From positions 1 to 5,016 of the forward strand of contig JAMOPE010000466.1 in NCBI GenBank assembly GCA_027064785.1: DNA of 5,016 nucleotides. Direction: 5' to 3'. Origin of the DNA: Geobacteraceae bacterium (GTDB lineage Bacteria; Desulfobacterota; Desulfuromonadia; Desulfuromonadales; Geopsychrobacteraceae). Below, in pieces: positions 1 through 4,748 of the stretch (the first letter of the stretch is position 1; every line of letters begins with the position of its first letter). The notes under the pieces are model-generated. The model saw only the letters and a program-made list of their open reading frames with translations, ran no database searches and was not told where the DNA came from. The translations under genes and the position numbers were made by a program.

Positions 1-669
1 GAAGCAATTGCCGGAAACATGGGGTGTGTCCCACCGGTCGAAGGATTTCTGCAGGGATTGCGTGATCTCTGTACCAAAGAGGGGATCGTGCTGATTATCG
101 ACGAAGTCATGACCGGTTTCCGGGTTGCCTACGGTGGCGCTCAGGAACGTTATGGTGTTCGTGGCGACCTGGTCTGTCTGGGGAAAATTATCGGTGGCGG
201 CCTGCCGGTTGGAGCTTTCGGTGGTAAGGCCGAAATCATGGATAGCTTGTCCCCCGAAGGTGGCGTTTATCAGGCGGGAACTCTTTCAGGAAACCCGCTG
301 GCAATGAGTGCCGGGATCACCACCCTGAAACTGCTGCAGGAAGAGGGATTCTATCAGCAGATTGAAGAGAAGAGTCTCTACCTTGAAAAAGGGTTGCAAC
401 AAGTTACCGGTAACAGCCCTGTCGCAACCTGCTGGCAGCGGGTCGGCGGGATGTTCTGCACCTACTTTCAAGACGGCCCGGTCAACAATTTTAGCGATGC
501 GTTGCAAAGCGACACCGAAGCATTCAGCCGCTTCTTCCGCAGCATGCTCGATCAGGGAATCAACCTCGCTCCGGCTCAGTTTGAGGCCGGTTTTATGAGT
601 ATCGCCCATTCACGGGAAGATCTGGATAAAACGATTGCAGCCGCAGAACAGGCTTTGAAGTCAGTTTAA
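1..669 (+). CDS. hemL: Glutamate-1-semialdehyde 2,1-aminomutase, C-terminal part (5' truncated by window)
   Basis: This is the C-terminal half of the PLP enzyme that converts glutamate-1-semialdehyde to 5-aminolevulinate, the committed precursor of heme, siroheme and cobalamin in the C5 pathway (cytoplasm). The reading frame is open from base 1 (EAIAGNMGCVPP), so the ATG at 19 is an internal methionine, not the start. About 222 codons are present out of the family's usual 425-430, so roughly 200 residues are missing upstream. Visible family marks are the IIDEVMTGFR segment, whose Asp (codon 100-102) should contact the pyridine nitrogen of PLP; the lysine in CLGKIIGGGLPVGAFGG (codon 184-186), which should form the Schiff base; and YQAGTLSGNPLAMSAG around 268-315. 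The C-terminal domain ends normally at a TAA. It points toward mltG, and a strong terminator hairpin lies 50 bp downstream. Identification is secure. Nothing can be said about the start or promoter. Confidence 0.96.
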   Translation, partial: EAIAGNMGCVPPVEGFLQGLRDLCTKEGIVLIIDEVMTGFRVAYGGAQERYGVRGDLVCLGKIIGGGLPVGAFGGKAEIMDSLSPEGGVYQAGTLSGNPLAMSAGITTLKLLQEEGFYQQIEEKSLYLEKGLQQVTGNSPVATCWQRVGGMFCTYFQDGPVNNFSDALQSDTEAFSRFFRSMLDQGINLAPAQFEAGFMSIAHSREDLDKTIAAAEQALKSV

Positions 670-687
670 GCTTGATTTTCCCGTTTA

Positions 688-712
688 CCCTCTTCCCCAT
701 TGCGGGAGAGGG
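688..712. repeat. Short CCCTCT/AGAGGG hairpin, REP-like
   Basis: CCCTCTTCCC (688-697) can pair with GGGAGAGGG (704-712), with one bulged T and a short loop. Hairpins of the CCCTC...GAGGG type are common dispersed intergenic elements in proteobacterial genomes. This one has no T tract of its own and sits directly before the much stronger hairpin at 720-762. It may contribute to 3' end protection of hemL mRNA, but that is inference. Confidence 0.4.
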
Positions 713-719
713 AGAGCAC

Positions 720-762
720 AAAAAAAGGGGGACATGTACTTGATACGTGTCCCCCTTTTTTT
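720..762. terminator. Strong bidirectional terminator, hemL/mltG convergent gap
   Basis: Seven A, GGGGG and ACATGTA (720-738) pair with TACGTGT, CCCCC and seven T (744-762). This gives a 19-bp stem with a single G-T wobble and a 5-base loop CTTGA. The A tract and T tract are symmetrical, so it can terminate hemL on the plus strand and the iscU-plsY-mltG transcript on the minus strand. The GGGGGACA...TGTCCCCC core resembles dispersed palindromes of deltaproteobacterial intergenic regions, so it may be a recruited repeat. Confidence 0.85.
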
Positions 763-788
763 GCCGGATCACCCAGCCTGACCCATAG

Positions 789-808
789 AAAAAAAGGGGG
801 TAGGCCTA
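789..808. repeat. Orphan copy of the terminator arm followed by TAGGCCTA palindrome
   Basis: The 12-mer of seven A and five G at 789-800 is an exact direct copy of the left arm of the neighbouring terminator (720-731), and it is complementary to that terminator's right arm (751-762). It is followed by the 8-base palindrome TAGGCCTA (801-808), which abuts the mltG stop codon at 809-811. In the mltG transcript this arm could pair with 751-762 across a 26-base loop, competing with the terminator stem. Confidence 0.6.
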
Positions 809-1822
809 TCATTTCTTCTTCCGGTTTCTCCTCCGTTGCGCCAGATATTCTTTGACCGCCGCATTATGCTCTTTCAACGTTTTTGAAAACCGATGCCCAC
901 CATCCCCCGTCGCAACAAAATAAAGATACTTCGTCTGAGCCGGATTGACTGCTGCCTTCAACGCAGCAAGTCCGGGACTGGCAATCGGACCGGGGGGAAG
1001 CCCACGATTAAGATAGGTGTTGTAAGGTGATGGTGTTTCCAGATGCTTACGCGTGAGGTTGCCATCAAAATTTTTGATGCCGTAGATAACTGTCGGATCA
1101 GTCTGGAGCGGAATTCTCCGCTTGAGGCGATTGTGAAAAACCGATGAAATCAGCGGCATTTCCTCAACAATTCCCGTCTCCTTTTCGATAATCGATGCAA
1201 GGGTCACCCACTGATGAAGAGTCAATCCTAGCGTCTGTGCCTTTTTCTGCAATTGGGGATCAAGATGGCTGCGAAACTGGGCAACCATCATCCTCAGCAG
1301 TGCTTCTTCGCCAATTCCGGGAGCAAACAGATAAGTTTCGGGGAACAGGTAACCTTCCAGACTGGTCGCATCAATCTTCAGGGACTTGATAAAATCACGA
1401 TCGTAAGCAAGGTGCATCAATTTGTCGTGATCACCAAACCCTTTTTCACTGATCCGTTCAATAATCTGAGCTAAAGTAAATCCTTCCGGGATCGTTAAAC
1501 TGACTTTTTCAACATCACCCGCAGTTAAACGATTGAGAACCTCCTCGGGCGTTGCCGGATCGCTGAAACGATAATCTCCCGCCTGAATCTTTCCCGCTTG
1601 ACCATTCCAGCGGGCGAGCAGTTTCAACGCCAGTGCATTGCGAACCACCCCTTCATCCCGCAGTTTCTCGGCGACGCTACTGAAGCTGCTACCGGGTGGA
1701 ATTGATAATGAGACAGGGTGTTTCGGCGTGAGGGGAGAAAAGCACAGGCCAAAAATAACAAAAGCGATCACCGGACCGATGAGCAGGGCAGGGAAAACAA
1801 CCCAGACAGTAAGTTTACGCAT
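809..1822 (-). CDS. mltG: Endolytic peptidoglycan transglycosylase MltG (YceG family)
   Basis: MltG is an inner-membrane lytic transglycosylase that cleaves nascent glycan strands internally and is thought to set their final length. The 337-residue product is normal length for the family. Residues 6-29 form one hydrophobic membrane anchor; about 37-105 is the small LysM-like region (IPPGSSFSSVAEKL...AGDY). The catalytic domain follows, with LEGYLFPETY (155-164), ASIIEKETG (209-217, with Glu213 the likely catalytic acid of EKET), LQTDPTVIYG (239-248), SPYNTYLNRGLPPGPIASPG (265-284) and the end motif YLYFVATGDGGHRFSKTLKEHN (299-320). The C-terminus is a very basic tail (QRRRNRKKK). The start is an ATG 8 bp after the plsY stop with only a weak Shine-Dalgarno (GAG), suggesting translation coupled to plsY. 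It is the last gene of the minus-strand unit and ends just before the terminator hairpin. Identification is secure. Confidence 0.96.
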   Translation of the reverse strand: MRKLTVWVVFPALLIGPVIAFVIFGLCFSPLTPKHPVSLSIPPGSSFSSVAEKLRDEGVVRNALALKLLARWNGQAGKIQAGDYRFSDPATPEEVLNRLTAGDVEKVSLTIPEGFTLAQIIERISEKGFGDHDKLMHLAYDRDFIKSLKIDATSLEGYLFPETYLFAPGIGEEALLRMMVAQFRSHLDPQLQKKAQTLGLTLHQWVTLASIIEKETGIVEEMPLISSVFHNRLKRRIPLQTDPTVIYGIKNFDGNLTRKHLETPSPYNTYLNRGLPPGPIASPGLAALKAAVNPAQTKYLYFVATGDGGHRFSKTLKEHNAAVKEYLAQRRRNRKKK

Positions 1823-1830
1823 AATCGGAC

Positions 1831-2421
1831 TCAGACCTTAAACTTGTTTTCGGTTCCACTGCGTAACCGCTCGATATTAGCGCGATGTTTCCAGATCACC
1901 AATGCTGCAATCAATAATGTCGCACCAAACAGAATTGCAGATCCCTCAAACACCAGGATCAACCACGGAATAGCTGCAGCAGCGGATATCGATGCCAGAG
2001 AGATATAGCGCCATTTCCACAGCACCAGAACAAAGACACCGAGAACACAAAGAACCGACCATGGCGAGAGAACTAGAAAAATCCCCAATGCCGTTGCAAC
2101 CCCTTTTCCCCCTTTGAACCCGAGGTAAACCGGATAACAGTGTCCGATAAATGCCGCCAGAGCGACAAGAGCAACTCCCATTTCAGACAGGTGGAATCCC
2201 TGAATGGCAATGACCAGAGGAATCACACCCTTAAGGCAGTCACCCAGCAGGGTCATGACCCCGAGTTTACGTCCGGCCACCCGGTAAACATTAGTTGCCC
2301 CGATATTACCGCTACCGGCATTACGAATATCTTCACCGCCCACCAGTTTGGTCAAAATGACCCCGGTCGGGATAGCACCAATCAGATAGGCCGCAGGCAG
2401 CAGAAAAAATAACGTCATCAT
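1831..2421 (-). CDS. plsY: Acyl-phosphate:glycerol-3-phosphate acyltransferase PlsY
   Basis: PlsY is a multi-pass inner-membrane enzyme that transfers an acyl group from acyl-phosphate to the sn-1 position of glycerol-3-phosphate, giving lysophosphatidate, the first step of phospholipid synthesis. The product is 196 residues, typical for the family, and almost wholly hydrophobic apart from the conserved loops. Visible motifs are GSGNIGATNVYR (about 36-47), GHCYPVYLGFKGGKGVAT (about 93-110, the phosphate-binding glycine/lysine loop) and the C-terminal HRANIERLRSGTENKF. The start region reads TTG-ATG-ATG; I chose the first ATG (2421-2419) because it forms a TGATG overlap with the stop of the upstream iscU-like gene and lies 7 bases after GAGGA. 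TTG at 2424 or ATG at 2418 would change the product by one residue. It lies between the iscU-like gene and mltG, with tight spacing on both sides, so one transcript is likely. Confidence 0.96.
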   Translation of the reverse strand: MMTLFFLLPAAYLIGAIPTGVILTKLVGGEDIRNAGSGNIGATNVYRVAGRKLGVMTLLGDCLKGVIPLVIAIQGFHLSEMGVALVALAAFIGHCYPVYLGFKGGKGVATALGIFLVLSPWSVLCVLGVFVLVLWKWRYISLASISAAAAIPWLILVFEGSAILFGATLLIAALVIWKHRANIERLRSGTENKFKV

Positions 2422-2798
2422 CAAGCCTTCCTCAACTCCGACTTGCGATATTCATTGATGGCACCACGCAATGCGCTCGCCGCCAGATTTGAACAATGGA
2501 GCTTTTCAGGGGGAAGTCCGCCCAGAGCCTCGGCAATATCATCGTCACTGATCTTCAATGCTTCATTCAAAGTTTTTCCCATCGCCATTTCACTGGCAAT
2601 CGATGACGTTGCTACAGCAGCACCACAGCCATAAATTTTATATTTTACATCGACGATTTTCTCTTTTTTGATCTTCAGTGACAACAGCAACGTATCTCCG
2701 CAGTTGGGATCACCAACCTGAATCATCACTGAAGGGTTCTCGATCACCCCGACGTTGCGGGGATTATTGAAATGATCCATCACGATATCGGTATACAC
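2421..2798 (-). CDS. iscU: IscU/NifU-like iron-sulfur cluster assembly scaffold protein
   Basis: This is a U-type scaffold on which a cysteine desulfurase and an iron source build [2Fe-2S] clusters for delivery to apoproteins (cytoplasm). The 125-residue product matches a stand-alone N-terminal scaffold domain; there is no ferredoxin-like or C-terminal Nfu domain as in full NifU. The ligand set is complete: Cys33 and Asp35 in DPNCGD, Cys58 in KIYGCGAAVATSS, and His101-Cys102 in LPPEKLHCSNLAASALRGAI. LPPEK corresponds to the LPPVK segment that HscA chaperones recognise in IscU. The start is a GTG giving MYTDIVMDHF, the usual N-terminus of the family, preceded by AGAGGG at 7 bases spacing. No cysteine desulfurase, iscR, hscA or ferredoxin gene is adjacent. 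Instead it heads a unit with plsY and mltG. Assignment to the family is firm; the choice of iscU over nifU as symbol is arbitrary. Confidence 0.93.
   Translation of the reverse strand: MYTDIVMDHFNNPRNVGVIENPSVMIQVGDPNCGDTLLLSLKIKKEKIVDVKYKIYGCGAAVATSSIASEMAMGKTLNEALKISDDDIAEALGGLPPEKLHCSNLAASALRGAINEYRKSELRKA
2426..2433 (-). promoter_or_regulatory. Ribosome binding site of plsY inside the iscU 3' end
   Basis: GAGGAAGG on the minus strand lies within the last codons of the iscU-like gene. Its GAGGA part is 7 bases from the ATG at 2421. Together with the TGATG stop/start overlap it supports coupled translation and decides against a start further downstream. Confidence 0.6.
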
Positions 2799-2820
2799 AA
2801 CAAAGCCCTCTTCATTTTTT

Positions 2821-2841
2821 AGCCTGAACCAGATTCAGGTT
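2821..2841. repeat. Inverted repeat in the iscU leader, possible operator or mRNA hairpin
   Basis: CCTGAA (2823-2828) and TTCAGG (2834-2839) are perfect inverted repeats around CCAGA. A G-T and an A-T pair extend the stem to 8 bp. It ends 22 bases before the GTG start of the iscU-like gene and just upstream of its ribosome binding site. No T tract follows in either direction, so it is unlikely to be a terminator. It could be a dimeric repressor site or a 5' UTR hairpin; it does not resemble the IscR consensus I know. Confidence 0.45.
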
Positions 2842-2859
2842 TAAGATTAAAAATGCCGT

Positions 2860-2889
2860 AGCATACCGCTGCATCACCATAGAGGGCAA
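2860..2889 (-). promoter_or_regulatory. Candidate promoter for iscU-plsY-mltG
   Basis: On the minus strand TTGCCC (2889-2884) and TATGCT (2865-2860) are separated by 18 bases, a weak sigma-70-like match. A start near 2853 would put the 2821-2841 inverted repeat in the early leader. A promoter is expected here because a terminator (2913-2938) lies just upstream and would cut off read-through. The exact hexamers are a guess. Confidence 0.3.
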
Positions 2890-2904
2890 ATCTTTTCCAG
2901 AATA

Positions 2905-2938
2905 AAAACGCAAAAAGCAGCCACATTGGGCTGCTTTT
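2905..2938 (-). terminator. Rho-independent terminator of the small membrane protein gene
   Basis: Read on the minus strand, AAAAGCAGCC (2938-2929) pairs with GGCTGCTTTT (2922-2913) around a 6-base loop, followed by a T-rich tail (TTTTT, GCG, TTTTT). It lies 37 bp after the stop of the 52-residue ORF and before the iscU leader, separating the two transcripts. Plus-strand activity would be weaker, because the arm's own four T are followed by CATGAAACG. Confidence 0.75.
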
Positions 2939-2975
2939 CATGAAACGATTTATCAACTGTGAAACAAAAAAGTGA

Positions 2976-3134
2976 TTACGCTCCCCAGCGGGAAATAAAA
3001 TGGAACTTGTCCTCACTATTCAACCATGCGGCATTAATGATATGCTCCTCATTTTTTTCAGAGTTATCATCAAGAAAACTAGGAATAATAATAAAAATAG
3101 CTGTCAAAACCAAAAAAAGAAATAACCAGGCCAT
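2976..3134 (-). CDS. Small single-pass membrane protein of unknown function (52 aa)
   Basis: I do not recognise this family. The predicted product is 52 residues: a hydrophobic N-terminal helix (residues 2-20, AWLFLFLVLTAIFIIIPSF) directly followed by an acidic, polar tail (LDDNSEKNEEH...) and an aromatic C-terminus (FHFISRWGA). With no charged residue before the helix and an acidic segment after it, topology is uncertain; it could be an anchored peptide or an uncleaved signal-like helix. The start ATG at 3134-3132 was chosen because AAGGAGGT lies 4 bases upstream; longer forms starting at 3149 or 3218 lack a ribosome binding site. It is followed by its own terminator and is divergent from the LysR gene, so by the usual LysR arrangement it may be a target of that regulator. 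It could still be a chance ORF, but the RBS, helix and terminator together argue for a gene. Confidence 0.62.
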   Translation of the reverse strand: MAWLFLFLVLTAIFIIIPSFLDDNSEKNEEHIINAAWLNSEDKFHFISRWGA

Positions 3135-3138
3135 AGCG

Positions 3139-3146
3139 ACCTCCTT
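3139..3146 (-). promoter_or_regulatory. Near-consensus ribosome binding site of the 52-aa membrane protein
   Basis: AAGGAGGT on the minus strand is an almost full anti-Shine-Dalgarno match. Its GGAGG core is 5 bases from the ATG at 3134. It is the strongest RBS in the window and decides the start of the small ORF. Confidence 0.75.
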
Positions 3147-3176
3147 CATGAAATATTTTTTAAGATGCGTTGTGAG

Positions 3177-3205
3177 TTGCATCATAAGCCCCCACGGTGT
3201 ATAAG
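3177..3205 (+). promoter_or_regulatory. Candidate promoter of the LysR-type regulator gene
   Basis: TTGCAT (3177-3182) and TATAAG (3200-3205) are 17 bases apart, a fair sigma-70-like pair, giving an expected start near 3212 and a leader of about 33 bases. It overlaps the oppositely oriented candidate at 3181-3209, so the two could not be used at the same time. Assigned by eye. Confidence 0.4.
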
Positions 3206-3209
3206 TAAA
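3181..3209 (-). promoter_or_regulatory. Candidate promoter of the 52-aa membrane protein gene
   Basis: On the minus strand TTTACT (3209-3204) and TATGAT (3186-3181) are 17 bases apart, with an expected start near 3174, about 40 bases before the ATG. Its -10 overlaps the -35 of the plus-strand candidate and vice versa. Confidence 0.38.
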
Positions 3210-3246
3210 ATCATTCATTTTTAGTCATAGGATAATTTATACTTAT
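3201..3246. repeat. Widely spaced inverted repeat ATAAGTA / TACTTAT before the LysR gene
   Basis: ATAAGTA (3201-3207) and TACTTAT (3240-3246) are a perfect 7-bp inverted repeat about 39 bp centre to centre, close to four helical turns. One copy overlaps both candidate promoters and the other overlaps the LysR start codon. This fits a pair of regulator half-sites, but the region is AT-rich and a chance match is possible. Confidence 0.35.
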
Positions 3247-4231
3247 GCTACCAGATTTTAACCGGCTGAAGGTTTTCTACTACATCTATCAGCTCAACAG
3301 CATTGTCGGCGCGGCGAACCGCCTGCATATCTCACAGCCGGCCATCAGCCAGCAATTGCAGAAGCTTGAAGCAGAACTTAAAGTTTCTCTCTTCACCCGG
3401 CTCCACAAAAAACTTGTCCCGACAGCCGCCGGGGAACGCCTTTTTTCACTGGTCGAGCCATTTGTCGAACGACTGCAGGATGAAATTATCCACATTCGCC
3501 AGCCCCTTGACCGCCCCGCCGGGACATTGAGGATTGGCGCCCCGCGAGAATTCGGGAAAGAATATCTGCCACGCTTTTGTCACGAATTTCGCCAGAAGTA
3601 TCCCGATGTGATGTTCAACCTGAAGTTTAAGGAATCAATTCCATTACTGACGATGATCAAAGAGGGAAAACTTGACTATGCACTTGTCGATGTCTATTTC
3701 AATCAGCGTGAGCTTCCCAGCTTTCCAGAAATTTTCAGCATCGATCCCTTGCTCAAGGAAGAGATGATCCTAGTCTGTTCACAGGAGTATTACCAGAGGG
3801 AGATCAATGGGGACCACTCACTGAGAAATCTTCTTGAAAAAGAATTTATAACCGACGAGGACGATCCTTCGATCCTGACCATGTGGTACAAGCATCACTT
3901 TCGAAAAAATCCGGAAAATCTTAATATTGTTATGACAATGGATAGCCACGAGGCGCTGATTTCAGCCCTCAAACTGGGGATGGGGCTTGGTGTCGCAACG
4001 GCTCACCTGATCTGGGATGAAATCCAGCGGGGTGAAGTCATCCCGATCACAACGGCAAAAGCCAATATGGTCAACATGATTTCGCTGGTACAACTGCAGG
4101 ATAAAGTTCCAACCCTGACCGAAAAAACCTTCCGCGATTTCATGATAACCCGCATGCAGAAAGATGAAATCCTCGAACGCTTCAAATACAGCCGTGACGA
4201 GATTCTCTTCAAAGACCGGAGGCCACAATGA
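3245..4231 (+). CDS. LysR-type transcriptional regulator
   Basis: This is a 328-residue LysR family regulator, slightly longer than the common 290-310 because of a charged C-terminal extension (about 295-328). The winged helix-turn-helix spans residues 4-62, with the core SIVGAANRLHISQPAISQQLQKLEAEL (19-45) and the wing LFTRLHKKLVPTAAGERLF; a linker helix follows to about 90. From GTLRIGAPREFG (93) onward is the periplasmic-binding-protein-like effector domain, including LDYALVDVYF (143-152) and ALKLGMGLGVATAHL (241-255). The effector cannot be inferred. The start at 3245 is set by the HTH beginning at once; the ribosome binding site is poor (AGGA 12 bases away), suggesting low expression. 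Its stop overlaps the next gene's start as ATGA, so the two are co-translated. LysR regulators often control a divergent gene and themselves, here the 52-residue membrane protein. Family assignment is secure; target is inference. Confidence 0.95.
   Translation: MLPDFNRLKVFYYIYQLNSIVGAANRLHISQPAISQQLQKLEAELKVSLFTRLHKKLVPTAAGERLFSLVEPFVERLQDEIIHIRQPLDRPAGTLRIGAPREFGKEYLPRFCHEFRQKYPDVMFNLKFKESIPLLTMIKEGKLDYALVDVYFNQRELPSFPEIFSIDPLLKEEMILVCSQEYYQREINGDHSLRNLLEKEFITDEDDPSILTMWYKHHFRKNPENLNIVMTMDSHEALISALKLGMGLGVATAHLIWDEIQRGEVIPITTAKANMVNMISLVQLQDKVPTLTEKTFRDFMITRMQKDEILERFKYSRDEILFKDRRPQ
4218..4222 (+). promoter_or_regulatory. Ribosome binding site of the CPVCG protein gene within the LysR 3' end
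   Basis: GGAGG lies 5 bases before the ATG at 4228, inside the last codons of the LysR gene. With the ATGA overlap it supports a real, translationally coupled downstream gene. Confidence 0.6.
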
Positions 4232-4683
4232 CCATCCCGATAACAGCTCTCGACTTTTGCAGCGAACCGGTCAATATGCATTGCCCGGTGTGTGGTGTAT
4301 TGATTTTTTCGCTCGGGAGACAAACCAACAGCTGCCACCATCTTATTTTTACTGCCGATTCAGCAGATGAAAACTGGATCTGGCAACAGCAGCAATCTGC
4401 CCAAAAATTTTATTCTGCTCTTGAAGAAAAATACATTGCTGCCTGTAAAAATGGCTTTTATGCCGATTTCGACACCTACATCACCACCATCCGTGCCGAT
4501 GTCGCGGCATCTATTGCTGCAGAAGCACTGGTACAAAAATCGGCATTCATGATTTCAATCTCAACCTCGGACATCGGCTGCGGAGGAATGCACAACGGAA
4601 CTATTCATGCAATTTTTGACTATCAACCGGCAGGAAAACTGATACAGCCTTTTCCCTCTGTAAAAGGAAAACAAAGTCCGTAA
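4228..4683 (+). CDS. Hypothetical protein with CPVCG...CHH putative metal-binding motif
   Basis: The function is unknown and I cannot name a family. The 151-residue soluble-looking protein has no signal peptide or membrane segment. Near the N-terminus Cys19-Pro-Val-Cys22-Gly is followed 13 residues later by Cys36-His37-His38, a plausible Cys/His zinc (or Fe-S) site of half-zinc-ribbon type. After it come a polar helical stretch (QQQQSAQKFYSALEEKYIAACKNG, 53-76), an alanine-rich helix (RADVAASIAAEALVQKS, 89-105) and a C-terminal segment with DIGCGGMHNGTIHAIFDY (115-132) that looks like a conserved beta region. The gene overlaps the LysR stop by ATGA, has GGAGG 5 bases upstream, and is followed immediately by a strong terminator, so it is co-expressed with the regulator. 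It may be a partner or sensor for it, but that is inference from position only. Reality of the gene is well supported. Confidence 0.82.
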   Translation: MTIPITALDFCSEPVNMHCPVCGVLIFSLGRQTNSCHHLIFTADSADENWIWQQQQSAQKFYSALEEKYIAACKNGFYADFDTYITTIRADVAASIAAEALVQKSAFMISISTSDIGCGGMHNGTIHAIFDYQPAGKLIQPFPSVKGKQSP

Positions 4684-4721
4684 AAAAGCCCCTTTTCACA
4701 CAATAGAAAAGGAGCTTTTTT
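4682..4721. terminator. Bidirectional terminator between the CPVCG protein gene and the DUF4019 gene
   Basis: Six A, GC and CCCTTTTC (4682-4697) pair with GAAAAGGA, GC and six T (4706-4721): a 16-bp stem with one C-A mismatch and an 8-base loop. It begins within the TAA stop of the upstream gene. The A and T tracts on both sides let it serve the plus-strand LysR unit and the minus-strand gene ending at 4749. Confidence 0.85.
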
Positions 4722-4748
4722 GACACCCGGAAACAGAAAAAACTTAAT

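Noticed and set aside
19..21. ATG as the start of hemL
   Set aside because: The frame is open back to base 1 with family-consistent residues (AIAGNMGCVPP), and about 200 N-terminal residues of the enzyme would be missing; it is an internal methionine.
286..609. 107-codon minus-strand ORF inside hemL
   Set aside because: It is an antisense shadow of a secure coding region without independent support.
2823..2839. LexA-like or IscR-like operator before iscU
   Set aside because: The half-site GGTTCAGG recalls part of a known deltaproteobacterial LexA box, but the other half does not fit, and no IscR consensus is present. Kept only as an unassigned inverted repeat.
2819..3016. 65-codon minus-strand ORF spanning the terminator
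   Set aside because: It runs through the Rho-independent hairpin at 2913-2938 and the end of the 52-aa ORF, with no good RBS; likely chance.
2959..3204. 81-codon plus-strand ORF opposite the small membrane peptide
   Set aside because: It has no ribosome binding site, no domain-like pattern, and lies antisense to a better supported ORF.
3135..3218. Longer 80-residue form of the membrane peptide
   Set aside because: The extra N-terminal codons cover the candidate promoter and the consensus RBS itself, and no RBS precedes the upstream starts.
3962..4341. Antisense ORFs of 88 and 112 codons under the LysR/CPVCG junction
   Set aside because: They overlap two well supported genes on the other strand, show no recognisable pattern, and lack ribosome binding sites.
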